A DNA stretch of 64,000 nucleotides from Hydractinia symbiolongicarpus (GCF_029227915.1 NC_079886.1:22544501-22608500); one strand, 5' to 3'; numbered from the stretch's first letter, positions 1 through 11,841 are shown. Made by a program: numbers and translations. Notes: generated from the letters alone by a model not told the origin.

Positions 1-43
1 TTGCTGAGCCACTGCAGCAGGCTGCTGGGTACTCGCGGATTTT

Positions 44-304
44 CTACGGAAATATATAATATACCCCTCCCACACAGGCGAGTATAGCAATGATGCCTCC
101 ACCAATGTATATTAAACCACCTGACTGTAAAGAACTCACTCCAGAAGAAGTTTTGACTGGAGGCTGTACAGCACCCTCTTGTTGTCTAAGATCTTCTTTC
201 CTCTTCTTCATAAGTGCGGCTAATTTGTGACCCTGTGCAACTCGACCTGGGTGCTTTGCTGGTTTTGTTATTACCCTCTCTTCTTGTGGTTGTTCAGTGC
301 TCAT
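44..304 (-). CDS. Small single-pass membrane protein of a virus-like element
   Basis: An 86-codon frame opens with ATG at 304-302 and stops at 44. The first ~55 residues are basic and charged (a run of Lys/Arg near residues 27-40); residues ~62-84 form one hydrophobic, glycine-rich membrane segment (GGGIIAILACVGGVYYIF). This layout, a short basic region followed by a C-terminal transmembrane helix, recurs in small proteins beside the protein-primed polymerase in cnidarian virus-like elements; that family link is from memory. It is the last gene before the window edge in a minus-strand series (polymerase, 339-915 gene, this gene) and is separated from its upstream neighbour by a hairpin at 306-331. 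It is one of the few unbroken frames in this element. Function unknown; virion or membrane role is only a guess. Confidence 0.5.
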   Translation of the reverse strand: MSTEQPQEERVITKPAKHPGRVAQGHKLAALMKKRKEDLRQQEGAVQPPVKTSSGVSSLQSGGLIYIGGGIIAILACVGGVYYIFP

Positions 305-305
305 T

Positions 306-331
306 TTTTATAAGCCACAGGGCTTATAAAA
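306..331. terminator. Intergenic hairpin between two virus-like genes
   Basis: An 11-bp perfect inverted repeat (306-316 pairs with 321-331) encloses a 4-base loop. It begins one base before the ATG at 304 of the downstream minus-strand gene and lies just after the stop of the upstream one (339-341). Arms read TTTTATAAGCC and its complement. Position and shape suggest a transcription terminator or RNA-processing signal, but sequence alone does not show which. Confidence 0.4.
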
Positions 332-338
332 TCTTCTT

Positions 339-915
339 TTATGATGGAGAGCTTGTATCATTCACCAGTTCTCCCGAATCGGGGGAACCCTGTTTAGACA
401 ATTTTGTGTGATTAATAGTATGGGCAGCTACCAACAGCGGCGCGAAGAATCGACCAAAGGCTGTGTACAGGACTATACCCAGGTGAGCCATGGATTCTTT
501 TATAATAGGGTCCCCCTCTCGATCCTGGCGTAGGGCCTCGGGATCATCTAAAGATACAAGGTTGCCGATGGCTAGTATACATACTTATCGCATGGGTACT
601 GAGAGCTCTGGCAGTCTTCTGTCCCTTCTCAACTAGCTCGCGTAGGATGTACTCAGCATGAATTTTCTCGACTATTTCATCTGATGCCTTATCGATGAAC
701 GTATGTGTGCATTTTCTGGGTAAAAGATGAGGCTTGGTCTTACGGATGTCTTTCAGGATTTGGCGTTTGTCTGTAGGTTGATCAACAGCCTCTGCTGGAG
801 TATCGAAAATATCAACGAGATTTGACATCTTTATTATTACCCGTCTATATTTCAAATAACCGAGGATGATTAAAATATATGGGAGCAATATAGCGATTAA
901 TAGCAATGCCTCCAT
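339..915 (-). pseudogene. Membrane protein of virus-like element, frameshifted
   Basis: The start ATG at 915-913 lies one base after the polymerase stop codon (919-917), so the two genes abut. The first frame runs to 544 (123 codons): an N-terminal membrane helix (residues ~4-22), then a charged soluble region containing a KCTHTFIDKASDEIVEKIHA segment. From about 540 a different frame continues with coding character to a TAA at 339-341, including a second hydrophobic stretch. A frameshift around 545-570 therefore separates the halves. I recall similar proteins next to protein-primed polymerases in cnidarian genomes, without known function. The tight spacing is typical of viral gene packing. 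Confidence is good that this is a decayed gene, low for any role. Confidence 0.5.
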
Positions 916-916
916 T

Positions 917-3900
917 TTATTTCTCCTTCAACCGGTAATATCCCCGGGCAAGCGTTGTTATTTGATCCGCCTGAACGATTCTTTTGTCATTAGCTCTATT
1001 AAGCGCGATTTTTTTGACTTCCTGCGTGTATATATTGTGACCTTTGTTATTAATACAACGCCAACTCTTGGAAATATTGATTCCCTTCTCCAGACATTGC
1101 TCGTAATCTTCGAAAGTTATACATTTTTGGTCACGGCCCTCTTCACGCCTTTGGCCTTTCTATCACCCCCCTCTTTAGTTAAGGCTTTATAGGCGTAGGC
1201 CTTCGGTCTCAAGGTGATAAAATTTGTCATGACCTTACCGCCTAGCTCATCTTTAAATAAGCCGACGACTTTCTTGTTTTTGCCGATTGGGAGAGGTCTG
1301 TTGTCATCCTTCGTATAGGCTCTAGTATCGAAGCGTGATTCAACATCGTTGGCTATATCCCGATAGAAATCCTCTGTTCGTATGTGGTATACGAACGAAT
1401 CCGTATCCATTTAACACAGCTGTATTTTACTACCGTATTTTGGCTGCATGTAATCGTAGTGGAACTCATACATGACGGTTTTTGACTGATCTAGAATAGC
1501 TTGACCAATATACACGGGCTTATTCATCTTACTACCCGTCCTACCCATCTCAATACCCATAAGATTTTTACCGAAGCAAATACCGCTCTTGAAATTTGGT
1601 TGCATGGTCAACTTCGTATATACGGCTTCATTCGTAACTAGCTTGATGTTGCGGTGATTGCGAATGTTTTCCATCGTCTTTCCAAAGACCGAGAGGTTCA
1701 TCAACTTGTAAAAGTCCTTCTCAAAGTCATTCTTGGCGGCAGTTCTCAGCTTAGTGTTGTGATCGATATAACCCTGCAGCCACGGGGATTGATCAAACTG
1801 GATAGCACGGTGGACCTTAGTTAATACCAAGCCATGCTTTAGGGCTTGGTGTAGAGTCCCGATGTGCACCACGTATTTTCGCTTATGCTCGAGATTTGGT
1901 ATAAGCTTTTCAACTCTGTGAATCATCCTACGCTCTGGTAGGAAGGGGAGCTCGTTGTGCTAGTCGTGGAGCTCCTTCGGGTAGTCGACGTCGACCTCAA
2001 GGAGATACCCATGTTTGTTATTAGATACCAGCTTCTCGATCTTCTTTTCATTGATTATCTAAACATTCGATATCCACTTGAAACCATGAGTTGGAAGGGG
2101 TTGTTGCATCGCCCAGTCATATAGATTGTTGGCATCCAGATACTGCAAATATGACGACTCCTTATCAGGATCGTATTGATCATCCATATACTTGTTATTC
2201 ACTCTCGCGTAGCGGTGCACAGCCTGGGTTATACCACCCCTTTACCTTTTTCAAACATCAGGAACATATCAGGGTCCGTAATGAGCTCCAGTTTGATTTC
2301 TGTGTATTTCAACGCTGGCTTCCATGCTAAGCCGGGTGCGGAATAGAAATGGGCAGGATCGAGCTTGTAGTTCGCGTGGCTAGTGCTGCTAAAATTCTGA
2401 AGATATCGGCAAGCAACAGAACGTCCGTCACTAAATACGCATCGTGGTAATCACTCATGGTAGTTTCATCCCCCTTGGGATTGATAGCATCCCATACTTC
2501 CTGGACATGTTCATAGTCATGATCGCTTATACCATTCATATTAAGGGTACTATAGAATGCTTCCTTAGGTGGTATCTGAGTCTCTTTAAATCGTTTGAAG
2601 CTATTAATGTATTCGTAGGGATATATCCCCTTCCTCAACATTAGCCGGTACAAATCATCATCACTGAAATAGTAGCTCATAGCTGGTGTATTGGCCTTAA
2701 CTCGTTCCTTGTCGAGCTGCTTCGAGGTATTTGATTCACAACTGCTGCACCAAAAGCTTGCTACATACTCATAATCAATGCATAAGAATTCCAGACATCG
2801 CACTGCTGGCATTTCATGTCTGCCGTGTTCGTACCAATAAGGTTACTTGCCATTTCTCCAATGAGGATGCCATAAATCTACAGCTGTCTATGAATCCTAT
2901 TTCGATCTCTTTGTAAAATTCACCATCGCCATATCCCATGCCTGTAATGGGTACTTTGATTATAATATTGAAGCTGATGTACTTCTCGGTGTTTTCGGCG
3001 ATACAACCTATATTCTGAGTGTCATATGTTTCGCCCAGCTCGCGAATAAACAAGTGAGCATCATACCCTGATAGGTTGTGGAATATCACAGGTACATGAT
3101 TAGGTATCTTATATTTTAAATTACAGGTGTTGTGAGCCAGACCCCTGTAGATCCCTGTGTAATGACAATGGTCTCGAACTTTTCTATTTTCATCGTTGAA
3201 TGACTTCATGCATTTATGGCAGACACCTTCAGCATCATATTCATTCCTCTGCTCCTCCGTTAATGCTATCATAGGCTTCTGGGGAAACAGCGAGTAAAGC
3301 CTTTTCACCTCGTCTTCCAGGTGCTGGATAAAGAGCTGTACGCATCCATCACCCCTGCATTTATACAGAGGATCATCACCTCACCATAAGCAAAGGTGGA
3401 ATACGTACACCAACCGCATGGTACATGTTTGTTTGGGGTCTTATTCTTTGTATCCTGAGCATTCTCTTTCATAGGAATTAGTAGGGATTCGAAGTCTGCG
3501 TATATCATGAATGGGACTTTGAATTGCTGCTGACCATCTTGATAATATAACCATTTTTCCTTTTCACTAGGCATCATGATCTTGACCGCTTCATTGTCTT
3601 TGCAGTAGATATAGTGTTTATCGCGGGATTCTATCGCTTGGTACCCCTGCAGGCAATTCAGACAGAAATGCATCCTTGTAGTATTCTTTGATATCTCGCT
3701 ACCCAATAATCTCGAAAGATTTTTGATGGCTACGTAGTGTTTCCTATTCTAATCAGTTATTAGTATCAAATTAGCCTGCTTCTGTCTTTCATTAAATCTC
3801 GATCTACGCAGGATATTAAAGCTCTTACCCGTTACATATAGAACATTCACGGCAATATCGGGATTGTTCCTTTCAAATTTGTTGACGTCCTTGATACTAG

Positions 3901-4969
3901 TAGGAAATTCAATACCCTGCCAGTTATATCGCTCCTCATATTGTCGGAGCTTGCTGATACGTTCTGGATGAATACCAATATCTTCATTATGCAACGCTGC
4001 AATCACAGCCCACTTGAAGCATTCTTCATCGTTGTTATTAGGGTTGATGATAGCCTTCTTCATTGCGATCCATCTTGGTACTTCGATATACGAGGAACCC
4101 CTAGTAGGCTTCAGTTTTTGAAAGTCTACATCGAGGTGTTGAATACGACCGATACCAAAACCGCTCTTGGGTAGCGCGGGATTCTCCACATGCGTTCTAA
4201 TTTGAGCAAACATCGTGTCCATCGATTCATCCATTATGGTGCCTTAGAATATAGATGCCAGGTTGCTATGAAAGACCTTGTCTACTTGAATAAACTCATT
4301 GGTATCATCAATTAGCTTTCTCCATAAAATCCATAGGGAGCACTGGATTTTTGCAGAGCCCATTTCTTCCACTAGGTTTTCAATAAGTGTTTTTACATTT
4401 GATCGAACCATGTCCAAGTAGCCATCAATATCTGTTCCACCGATGCCAGTTATGCGGTAACTCCTGAATGTTTTGTGAAGAGCATGTTTGTGCTCTTGTG
4501 GTGTGAAGTCATGCTCCTTTTGATGATCATCCTCTGCATGATCTTCCCTCGACTCCTCCTCGATTTCACCAAGAAGGGTCTTTCTTACTCCATGATATAA
4601 TGAGAAGATACGATTTTTAACTGATGCAAAGGTTTGCCGTACCGGTCCCTTGATACTCTCTCGTACATGTGATAGTAGCCACTCTAACAATTTTCGCAAC
4701 TAACTCTTTACTATTGCACGCGTTTTCTTCATCTCCTGACGTTCAAACTCATTCATTTCCTCGAATGTGGGTACACGTGGCTCTATCTTACTCTTAATGG
4801 GACGAGTCTTTGCCATCTCTTGCCTTTCAAAAATATCCATCACGTCTGGTGTGAATGGGATAGGAGTGGGTTCTAATAAAGCAACAAGGTCTGCTTTGCG
4901 TAGCCTGTAGTATCCATGTAGGCCCCGCGACTTAGCAATAGCTCTTAATTCTGTAACATTCTTATCCAT
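917..4969 (-). pseudogene. Protein-primed family B DNA polymerase, decayed (Polinton/adintovirus-like)
   Basis: Fragments in order along the minus strand carry a SAP-like N-terminus (4969-4870, ELRAIAKSRGLHGYYRLRKA), a conserved linker region, an exonuclease I motif (YADFES, 3305-3706), a Cys/His cluster like an HNH/endonuclease VII finger (CHKC...DHCHYTG) and exonuclease II motif (HNLSGYDAHLF) in 2814-3308, the YPYEYI region in 2327-2812, palm motif A (DANNLY) at 2119-2142, motif B (FGKTMENIRNH) in 1411-1926, and motif C (DTDS) from 1410. A C-terminal segment in another frame ends at 917. Breaks: in-frame stops TAG 4700-4702, TAA 4244-4246, TAG 3749-3751 and TAA 1411-1413; frameshifts near 3380, 2813 and 1117; scrambled frame 1930-2400. 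This enzyme class replicates linear viral or transposon DNA from a protein primer. It is non-functional here. Polinton, adintovirus or a related lineage cannot be told apart from this piece. Confidence 0.85.
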
Positions 4970-4981
4970 TTATTATAGAAT

Positions 4982-5825
4982 TTGAGAGCCCAATCAACAA
5001 TTTTTCTAGGACAGTTGAATATTTTGATAATTTTTAGTCATATTCTGTATAATATGAATATATACTATTATATATGATTTAATATGAGTTTGTGTTAGTT
5101 ATTGGCATTTATATATCATATTATTTTGTGTTGGTTATTGGCAATTAGGGAATTTCCTTGATGTGCGTGCGCTGTCCCAGAACAGACATTTCTCTATATC
5201 TAACGGTTTTTTCCTCACATTAACGCAAATTTCATAATTTAGATCGGCGACCTTCCGTACACGAACGTGCGTTATATTGAAGCGAGAGCCACATGCACAA
5301 ATTGATGGTAATCCATATCCAACCTTCAGTTATACCGAATTCGTATGGCATCCCTGTTTTGTGTGGCAGCGTATAGCAAATATCGCTGTTTTTTAACTTT
5401 CTAAAAAGGTATGCCGCACTAGCTGCATAACTTCACACTGCCCACAAATTCAAAATGATTTAGTGTAATTACCTACCTAGCTAGCTGTAAAAAATAAATT
5501 GTTTTGTAAAATTCTCTAGCTACCTAGCTAGCTATTTGCTATCTAGCTAGCTATCAGAAAAATGAAACGATTTGGAAAAAGTTGTGAAACAATTTGGTAT
5601 GATTGTCTAGCTAGCAAAATATCTTTGTGATACGATGTAAAGGTGTTAGATAGATGTGCATATTTTACATGGCTAACCTCACAAATATCGAGGGATATAC
5701 CCTGTCTATTATTTCCAGGAGGGGCCATGGCTTAGATGGAGAGTCCTAGAGTATTCAATGCTCATTTTGAGCGACGCAGACCCAATTAGGGCCCGGCTCT
5801 ACTAGACAACTCCCGGCAATAACGA
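4982..5825. other. Non-coding stretch with TAGC-rich patches
   Basis: No supported gene. Holds AT-rich sequence upstream of the polymerase remnant, including two similar copies of a GTTATTGGCA phrase near 5095-5145, a TAGC-rich patch (5470-5560, repeated CTAGCTAGC palindromes) and a GC-richer segment 5700-5825 directly next to the LINE copy, which may be repeat-derived. I saw no clear terminal inverted repeat that would mark the end of the virus-like element. Confidence 0.4.
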
Positions 5826-7364
5826 AAGGATCATCATCATCATCATCATCATTCTTGGCTTAACGTCCGTTTTCCATGCTAGCATGGGTTGGACGGGGTA
5901 TGTTAATGACCCTCTTCCAATCTGATCTAGACTGTGTTAGATCTAAACTCAACTTCCTCCGTATCAAGTCTGTCCTTATAACCTCCTGCCAAGTCTTTCT
6001 CGGTCTGCCTCTGGTCTTTGTCCCAGGAACTATCAAGTCTCTACACTTTCTTACCCAATTATCCCCCTCCATTCTTTCCAAGTGCCCCAGCCAATTCAAT
6101 CTTCTTTTCTGGATAATATCTTTAATTCTACGGATACTTAACCTGCTTTTTAGCTCATCTGAACTCATTCTGTCTCTCAGACTGGCGTTACACATCCACC
6201 TAACCATTCTCATATCATTCCTTTCTAAACGGTCAAGATCTTCCTGCTTCTCTGCCCATGTCTCACTACCGTACAACATGATTTTTAACGAATTACCAAC
6301 TGTACTGCAGAAAGAATCATCATTGTTTTTATTTAAAAGAAGCATTAGGGTTATTAAATTTTAAATTTTACTTTTGTTCCCACACAGCGTCGCGTCTAAT
6401 TACCTCTGCGCACTTAGATTTCCTTTCCATCAGTTTTGTTTTTCCTCTTCATGTCTTTTTCAGTGTGGTGTCAAAACTATCTATCCCAGCACATTCGCCT
6501 ATTCTACTATCTTGTATATTTCATTTTTTGTCTTATAGATAATACATTTTTTTTTTATCATTTTTAAAATTTTTACCATTATTTATTATATACTTGCATA
6601 TACAGGAACCTTATTGATACCAGGATTGTCTTTATGAACCCTGATTAGGACACCTGTAAATAAATATGAATAATAATAATAATAATAACACTTCTTACAC
6701 AGGCCTCATACAATCTACCTTTTAACTCAATTGACAAGACTCAACAAAGGAAGTAACTCTCTGAACTTTTTCCAAACAGAACCTATCCTGCAAGTAACAC
6801 TTCTTCCACCCCCCTCATTCACTGCGCAACATATCACCTAAGTAACAGAAGTTCTCAAGTATCTCTAACGAGCCACTGTTGTACATCATTAAAGCTGGAA
6901 ATACTTCATTCTCTATAATCTCACCTTTGCAACGCTTGTATACAAACTGAATGTCAGCTCTTAACCTTCCACCAATTCTACTGCACTTCTTATGTACCCA
7001 ATGCTTGCAAGTCTGACAAAAAACTGAGTTACTACCAACCCCTTTCTTGCAAACTCCACAAGGCCGCTTTCCAACTACAAGGTCACACTTGGCTGCAATG
7101 CTACTAATCATGACTTTAGACTTTGCTGTGATCACCCTTAGCCTTTTCTCTTATAGTCCTTTCTTCCACTTCTCAAACTTTTCAACTAATTCTTCCATCG
7201 ACTCTGCTATGAGAACCAAATCATCTGCATACAATAACTACCATGGACAACCTGTTCTGAACTCCATCGACAGCGCTTCTAAGACTAGAACAAACAACAA
7301 AGGACTAAGTACAGAACCCTGATGTACACCAACATTTACATTAAATTCATCACTAAGTGAATCG
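5826..7364 (-). mobile_element. 5'-truncated RTE-like LINE copy, interrupted
   Basis: On the minus strand this matches the 3' part of the full-length LINE at 14,165-17,400. It shares the 3' tail of TGA/ATC trinucleotide repeats (5829-5851), the C-terminal region with LNWLGHLERM (5860-6280), and the Cys/His finger segment (6815-7135). Homology ends abruptly near 7364, where the intact copy continues, so it is 5'-truncated as is usual for target-primed reverse transcription. Between about 6281 and 6688 the match is broken by an unrelated insertion. Frames are broken (stops and shifts around 6690-6815 and 7135-7200), so it is dead. Nucleotide similarity to the intact copy is very high, which suggests a fairly recent insertion. 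Confidence 0.85.
6281..6688 (+). mobile_element. Nested 5'-truncated non-LTR retroelement with (AAT)n tail
   Basis: About 400 bases that are absent from the intact LINE copy split the LINE fragment at the point corresponding to its MLYGSETW region. The insert ends in a short AAT microsatellite (6670-6688), preceded by a phrase GGACACCTGTAAATAAAT that looks like a retrotransposon 3' untranslated end. A 3' simple-repeat tail and no internal coding frame fit a severely 5'-truncated LINE or a SINE on the plus strand. I do not see an unambiguous target-site duplication. The family is not identified. Confidence 0.55.
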
Positions 7365-8519
7365 ATCATACATAAATAAAACGAAACAATTTTGAAAATA
7401 ATTTAGTTTTTAATAAAACGATTTTAAACAAATCAAAAAATATTGGAACGATTTCCAAACGATTTGAAATGATTTCATTAAAACAAATGTTATATATATA
7501 TTTTAAAGTTTGCCAACATTATTGGTAAAGGTCCCACCAGCGTTTAAAATTACATAAAAAATGAAAAGAAGCAATAGAATTGGAAAGAACTGTAAAACAA
7601 AACAAACAATGAGAATTGTCATGTCTGCATGAATAAAAGAGCACCAGTAGGAACATAAATATGCATGTTGAATTTTTGTGACAAAAGTGGATTGTTGACA
7701 TTTGTTGTGACATTTATGCGATGTGTGTAAATAAAAATAGCTTAATTTCCCTCTGTAAAAAATATCATCACAGCAAGAGCATACATGCAGGTTTGAATGT
7801 GTTTAAATTCTTTTTAGGATGCTATCAATGGTGAAGGTAAATACTGGAGATGTCAAATGCATTAGCAGAATGGCATCAAGAGCAAATACAATATAAAGGT
7901 ATTGCTGAGTGTGTTAACATTAAAAAATTATTGTTTTGCAAAGGCAAAAAGAGGAATTGCAAATTTTTTTAAGCTGGGTTATATAGTTAGCATTTTTTTT
8001 TGTCTTTTTCAATTTTGATTATGATTGGTTAAATATTTTGGTTGTTGGGTATTAAAAATCTGTTTCATATATGTAACAGTATCAAGTTGAACATTCTGTT
8101 TATCGAGGAACTAATTTTAGTTGGAAGAATGCTGGTATGTGTTTAACAAAGTTTTCAGTGACAACCCTTCTTTAGAAGAATTAAGTTTATAAGCACCAAA
8201 ATCAAATTTCCCAAATTCTGAGAAAAAAATAGGAATAGTATAGTTTTTGGTTACTCTCAAATCTTAGATGTTTGATTGGGGTTTGGACTGAATGTTAGCA
8301 TACAAGGAAAGAAAGGAGTTTTAAGGCACAACAAAGTGTGTATTTGTATTACAGATGTCCCATACTAGGGGGGTGCTTATTAAAAAGTTGAGAAATTGAA
8401 AACAGTGTTCTTTCATCAGTGGTAAAGTTTTTTCCTTCCAAAAATACTAGATTTCCACATGTAAAACTTCATAATTGTCATCTTCGTTCATAATACCGGA
8501 GGTTTTTCTTTGCCCAAGC
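7365..8519. other. AT-rich non-coding stretch
   Basis: No gene or convincing repeat. Repeated AAACGATTT-like phrases (7380-7470) resemble sequence on the far side of the LINE copy (near 5565-5600), suggesting that the LINE landed in a degenerate local repeat. The rest is AT-rich without long open frames. Confidence 0.4.
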
Positions 8520-8749
8520 TACAGTACAGTCTGAATGTAATCTACTGCGGACGCGAAACTTGCATGAATAGCTACACAGAACAATAACATTGCGATAGCT
8601 TTTGTTTTTTTTAAGAAAATAATTGCCTCGCTGATAAACAATGACCCCACACGATCGATTGTTTAATCACAATAGGTTGCAAGAACAATTTTAGCAATCT
8701 ATTTTGCACGAACTCTTGAAATTTTTAATTGCAGTAATTAAATATAAAA

Positions 8750-9125
8750 GTTTAGATTGCATTTTAAAAGTTTAAAAACGAAAAGCTGGGATAGAAATGT
8801 TTTTTTAAATTGCATTTTAAAAGTTTATAAACAAAAAGCAGCGATAGAAATGTTTTTTAAGATCACATTTTAAAGTTTATAAACGAAAAGCGGCGATAGA
8901 AATGTTTTTCAAGATCACAAATCTAAAAGTTTAAGAACGAAAAACGGTGATAGAAATGTTTTTAAAATCGCATTTTAAAAGTTTATAAACGAAAAGCGGC
9001 GATAGAAAAGATTTTTTAGATCGCATTTAAAAGTTTAAAAACGAAAAGCAGCGATAGAAATGTTTTTTAAATCGCATTTTAAAAGTTTATGAACGAAAAG
9101 CAGCAATAGAAATGTTTTAATTTGT
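8750..9125. repeat. 53-bp minisatellite inside the Tc1/mariner element
   Basis: About seven tandem units of ~51-54 bp share a core of TTTTAAAAGTTTATAAACG, then AAAAGCGGCGATAGAAATG and a T-run. Units differ by a few substitutions and small indels. A lone related copy in the same orientation lies at about 10,105-10,138, beyond the transposase gene, so the motif was probably an original subterminal sequence that expanded on one side. Confidence 0.8.
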
Positions 9126-9179
9126 TTCAATAAAAAAGTTACAGGAGGATTTATTTTACGTTGTTTGTTAAGAAGGAAA

Positions 9180-10095
9180 TGTTTTCATCGAGAAATGTAG
9201 ATATTGTATTCCTGCCTCTAATTCATTTTTCGTTCGAGGCTTAACATCGTTTCTTAATGTCTCTTTTAATTCATGCCACAAATTTTCAATAGGATTCATA
9301 TCCAGCGATAATGGCGGAGTTTTCCACCAATTTATTCTTTTAATCGTTGAAACGTTTCCTTTGCTTGATTACTTGTGTGTTTAGGATCGTTATCTTGCAT
9401 AAATCGGTGCCCATCTGGAAATATTATAGTAATAAATGGTGCAAGTGTGCTCTGCAGAATCTCTTCGCAGTAAAATATTGCTTCCATAATTCCACTGAAA
9501 ATAAGGATATCGCATGCACCTTTTTTTAAAATACAAGTCCAAACACAGAATTTGAATGGTTGTTTGGGCTTGCCTTTTAGCTTCGGGGGCTCCCACCAAT
9601 GATGGAACGATAACTTCCCATTCCAATCTAGCTGTATGCATGACTCCATAGCACGTTTTCAAAGTTTTCCTGATTTCTTAAGCATAGTTGCGCGAACTCT
9701 AATTGCTTGACTCAATTAGCCTCGCGAACCAACTGGCAATACTTACTACCAGTAGCTAACCACCCTAGACATCTTCTTAATCGATTAATTTTTGATAAAG
9801 ATAAGTTGACATTGAATCTTTCTGTCAACTTTGTACCCAATCTCCTTGCAGTAGTTTCATCGTTATTCTTCATTGTGTTGTCAATAAAATCAAAAATTTC
9901 TAAACTGACGTCAACCGGATTGCGTACAGGCTGAGGTAGATCTCCAATAGTTCCATGTGTATCCCATTTTTTAAGCAAATTGTATACAGACACCCTAGTT
10001 ACAACACAACCTTCTCTTTTTAGGATTTTAACTATTTCTGCTATCCTGTGATTAGGCCATAATTGCAAAATCCTGCAATGAAAATGATCTGACAA
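9180..10095 (-). pseudogene. Tc1-like transposase, frameshifted
   Basis: The N-terminal 127 codons (9712-10095) give a paired-like helix-turn-helix region (HRIAEIVKILKREG, then TRVSVYNLLKKW). The catalytic part follows in other frames: 9332-9662 holds FMQDNDPKHTS, the second-aspartate region of Tc1 transposases, and 9180-9331 holds the DMNPIENLWHELKE region with the third acidic residue. At least three frame changes and a stop separate the parts, and the segment that should hold the first catalytic Asp is reduced or missing around 9660-9712. It lies between the terminal repeats at 8522 and 10483. It cannot make a working DDE transposase. Confidence 0.85.
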
Positions 10096-10485
10096 GCAAC
10101 TGAATGTTTATAAACGAAAAGCGGCATTTAAAAGTTGTGAACAACGATGCTTCTCTTATATTAAACGCCCTGGAATCTTCTTAAGTAATTAAATCAACAA
10201 TACATTGTATTATAAAACTTCGCGAAAGATTTTTATTATTTAGTTACTTCACGCTAATACTTACGGGAATAGCTTATCAATACATTTACACAATACATCT
10301 CCCTGTTACAAGAAATAAAATTGCTCCGATATTTCTTCGCGAGCGCATTGTTTTTTAACACGCAAATATAAACTCGCAAAACCCTTAAGGAATTTATTTT
10401 TAACAAAAGACAAACGACTGCCGTCCTCCACGCAAAGGTGTGATATTAGCGTGTACGCAGTAGATTACATTCAGACTGTACCATA

Positions 10486-11841
10486 TATGTTTTGCATTTG
10501 GAATAAAATTATGAAAGCCAACCGTTCGAAACATTACACTTTTAAAATCCATTAATTTGCTATTCACACCTTTTGAATACCATAGATGTAAAGATCCTTG
10601 ATGCACATTATTTTTTTTTTAAAAAAAATGTTTATATAAGAACATGCTTCATAGAAAAAAATTTAGTGCTGAAATGCATCTTCAATCTTTAAAAATGGTG
10701 AGCTGCCGATAGGTGAGTTTCGTGACAACCCGTTTTAAAGAAATAAGGAGGGTGTGTTACTCAAAATTTGGTGCACATCATTATCACTGGATCTATGACT
10801 CCCTGCCAGGCACGTTTTTACATTTGGTTACTTAAAAAACAATAAAATTAAATGCGGTTGGCTTAATTTAGTCTGCAGAGTTCATTGTTTAATTCGTGTC
10901 TGTGAAGAAAAAAGAATGAAGTTTGAATAAAGCAAAAAAACATTTAGCTGGGAAAAAAAAACGTTTAGATAGCAGATGTAATTAATTAGCAAAGGGTTTC
11001 CTCGTCGGTGAGAAATTGAATGTAAAGTTATAAAAAGCCATTACAGAAAAGTATACATTTTTATTATTTTACAAATTATGTTACGAGGAATTCCCGTTTT
11101 TTATCTTATACTCGCACACATACTTACAAATCATTCACTTATTGTACTCGCATTTGTAAAATAAATATCCTATACAAGTTGTCAGATGTTTCAATGACTT
11201 AAAAATGAAAAAATTAGAGCAGGGGCTCACTTTTGTAAGAAATTTTGGCTAATTGAAGAGATAGACTCCCAATGAAATTGTTTAAGATTTATTGTTTCAC
11301 CACTACCCATTTCAAATATAAATATAGGGATGAACATGGGTCTATATTATAGTTGAGCCATCTATGAAGCTTTTTTTTTAGATTTAGCCCGGTTTTTTAG
11401 CCTTTTTAAACAGATTTCGCAAATAAAATCACTTTACACTTGTGTTTGTGGGAAGTCTAGGACGCTTTAACCCATGCCAATCAGTCAGTCTTGACATTTA
11501 ACTTATCTGATGGCTTTCCCATAAAGGTTTTTGTAATTAATCAGAAGAATTATTATCACAAGCCATATTATAAACTCGTGTATAGTTACTCGCGATCGGC
11601 ACTGTACTTGGGATTGTTCTTAAATGCATTGCCTGTGGGGGGAGAAGCTTATTAGAGGAAATCAGTTATTAAAATTAAAAATTTTGGGTTCAAAAGAGGA
11701 CACTTATTAAAATAGGTGCCTATTAGAAGGATAATGCTCATTATAGGAACTACGTAGTGTATTTAGAAATCGCTGTTATCTGCATATATTATAACTTTAA
11801 ATAGTGACATTGTTATACACTATTCGTAATCTTGCTTTTAG
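10486..11841. other. Upstream region of the HEPN-NTPase gene
   Basis: No gene is supported. This AT-rich sequence precedes the first recognised exon. The last bases, a pyrimidine-rich stretch ending in TTTTAG at 11,841, form a 3' splice site, so an upstream (perhaps untranslated) exon probably lies somewhere here or further left. I could not locate it. Confidence 0.4.

Larger units (their letters stand above)
8522..10483 (-). mobile_element. Tc1/mariner element with terminal inverted repeats, TA target site
   Basis: The ends are near-perfect inverted repeats. The left end from 8522 and the reverse complement of the right end at 10483 share GTACAGTCTGAATGTAATC and continue to CTACTGCG, with only the first two bases differing. 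Both ends are flanked by TA (8520-8521 and 10484-10485), the Tc1/mariner target duplication. Inside lie a 53-bp minisatellite (8750-9125), a broken transposase gene (9180-10095, minus) and a single repeat-like remnant at about 10,105-10,138. The length of 1,962 bp is normal for Tc1-type elements once the minisatellite is allowed for. Coding capacity is lost, but the intact ends could still be mobilised in trans (inference). Confidence 0.85.

Noticed and set aside
917-4969. Stop-codon readthrough or an alternative code in the polymerase
   Set aside because: Besides TAG and TAA stops there are several frameshifts and a scrambled segment, so ordinary decay explains the breaks.
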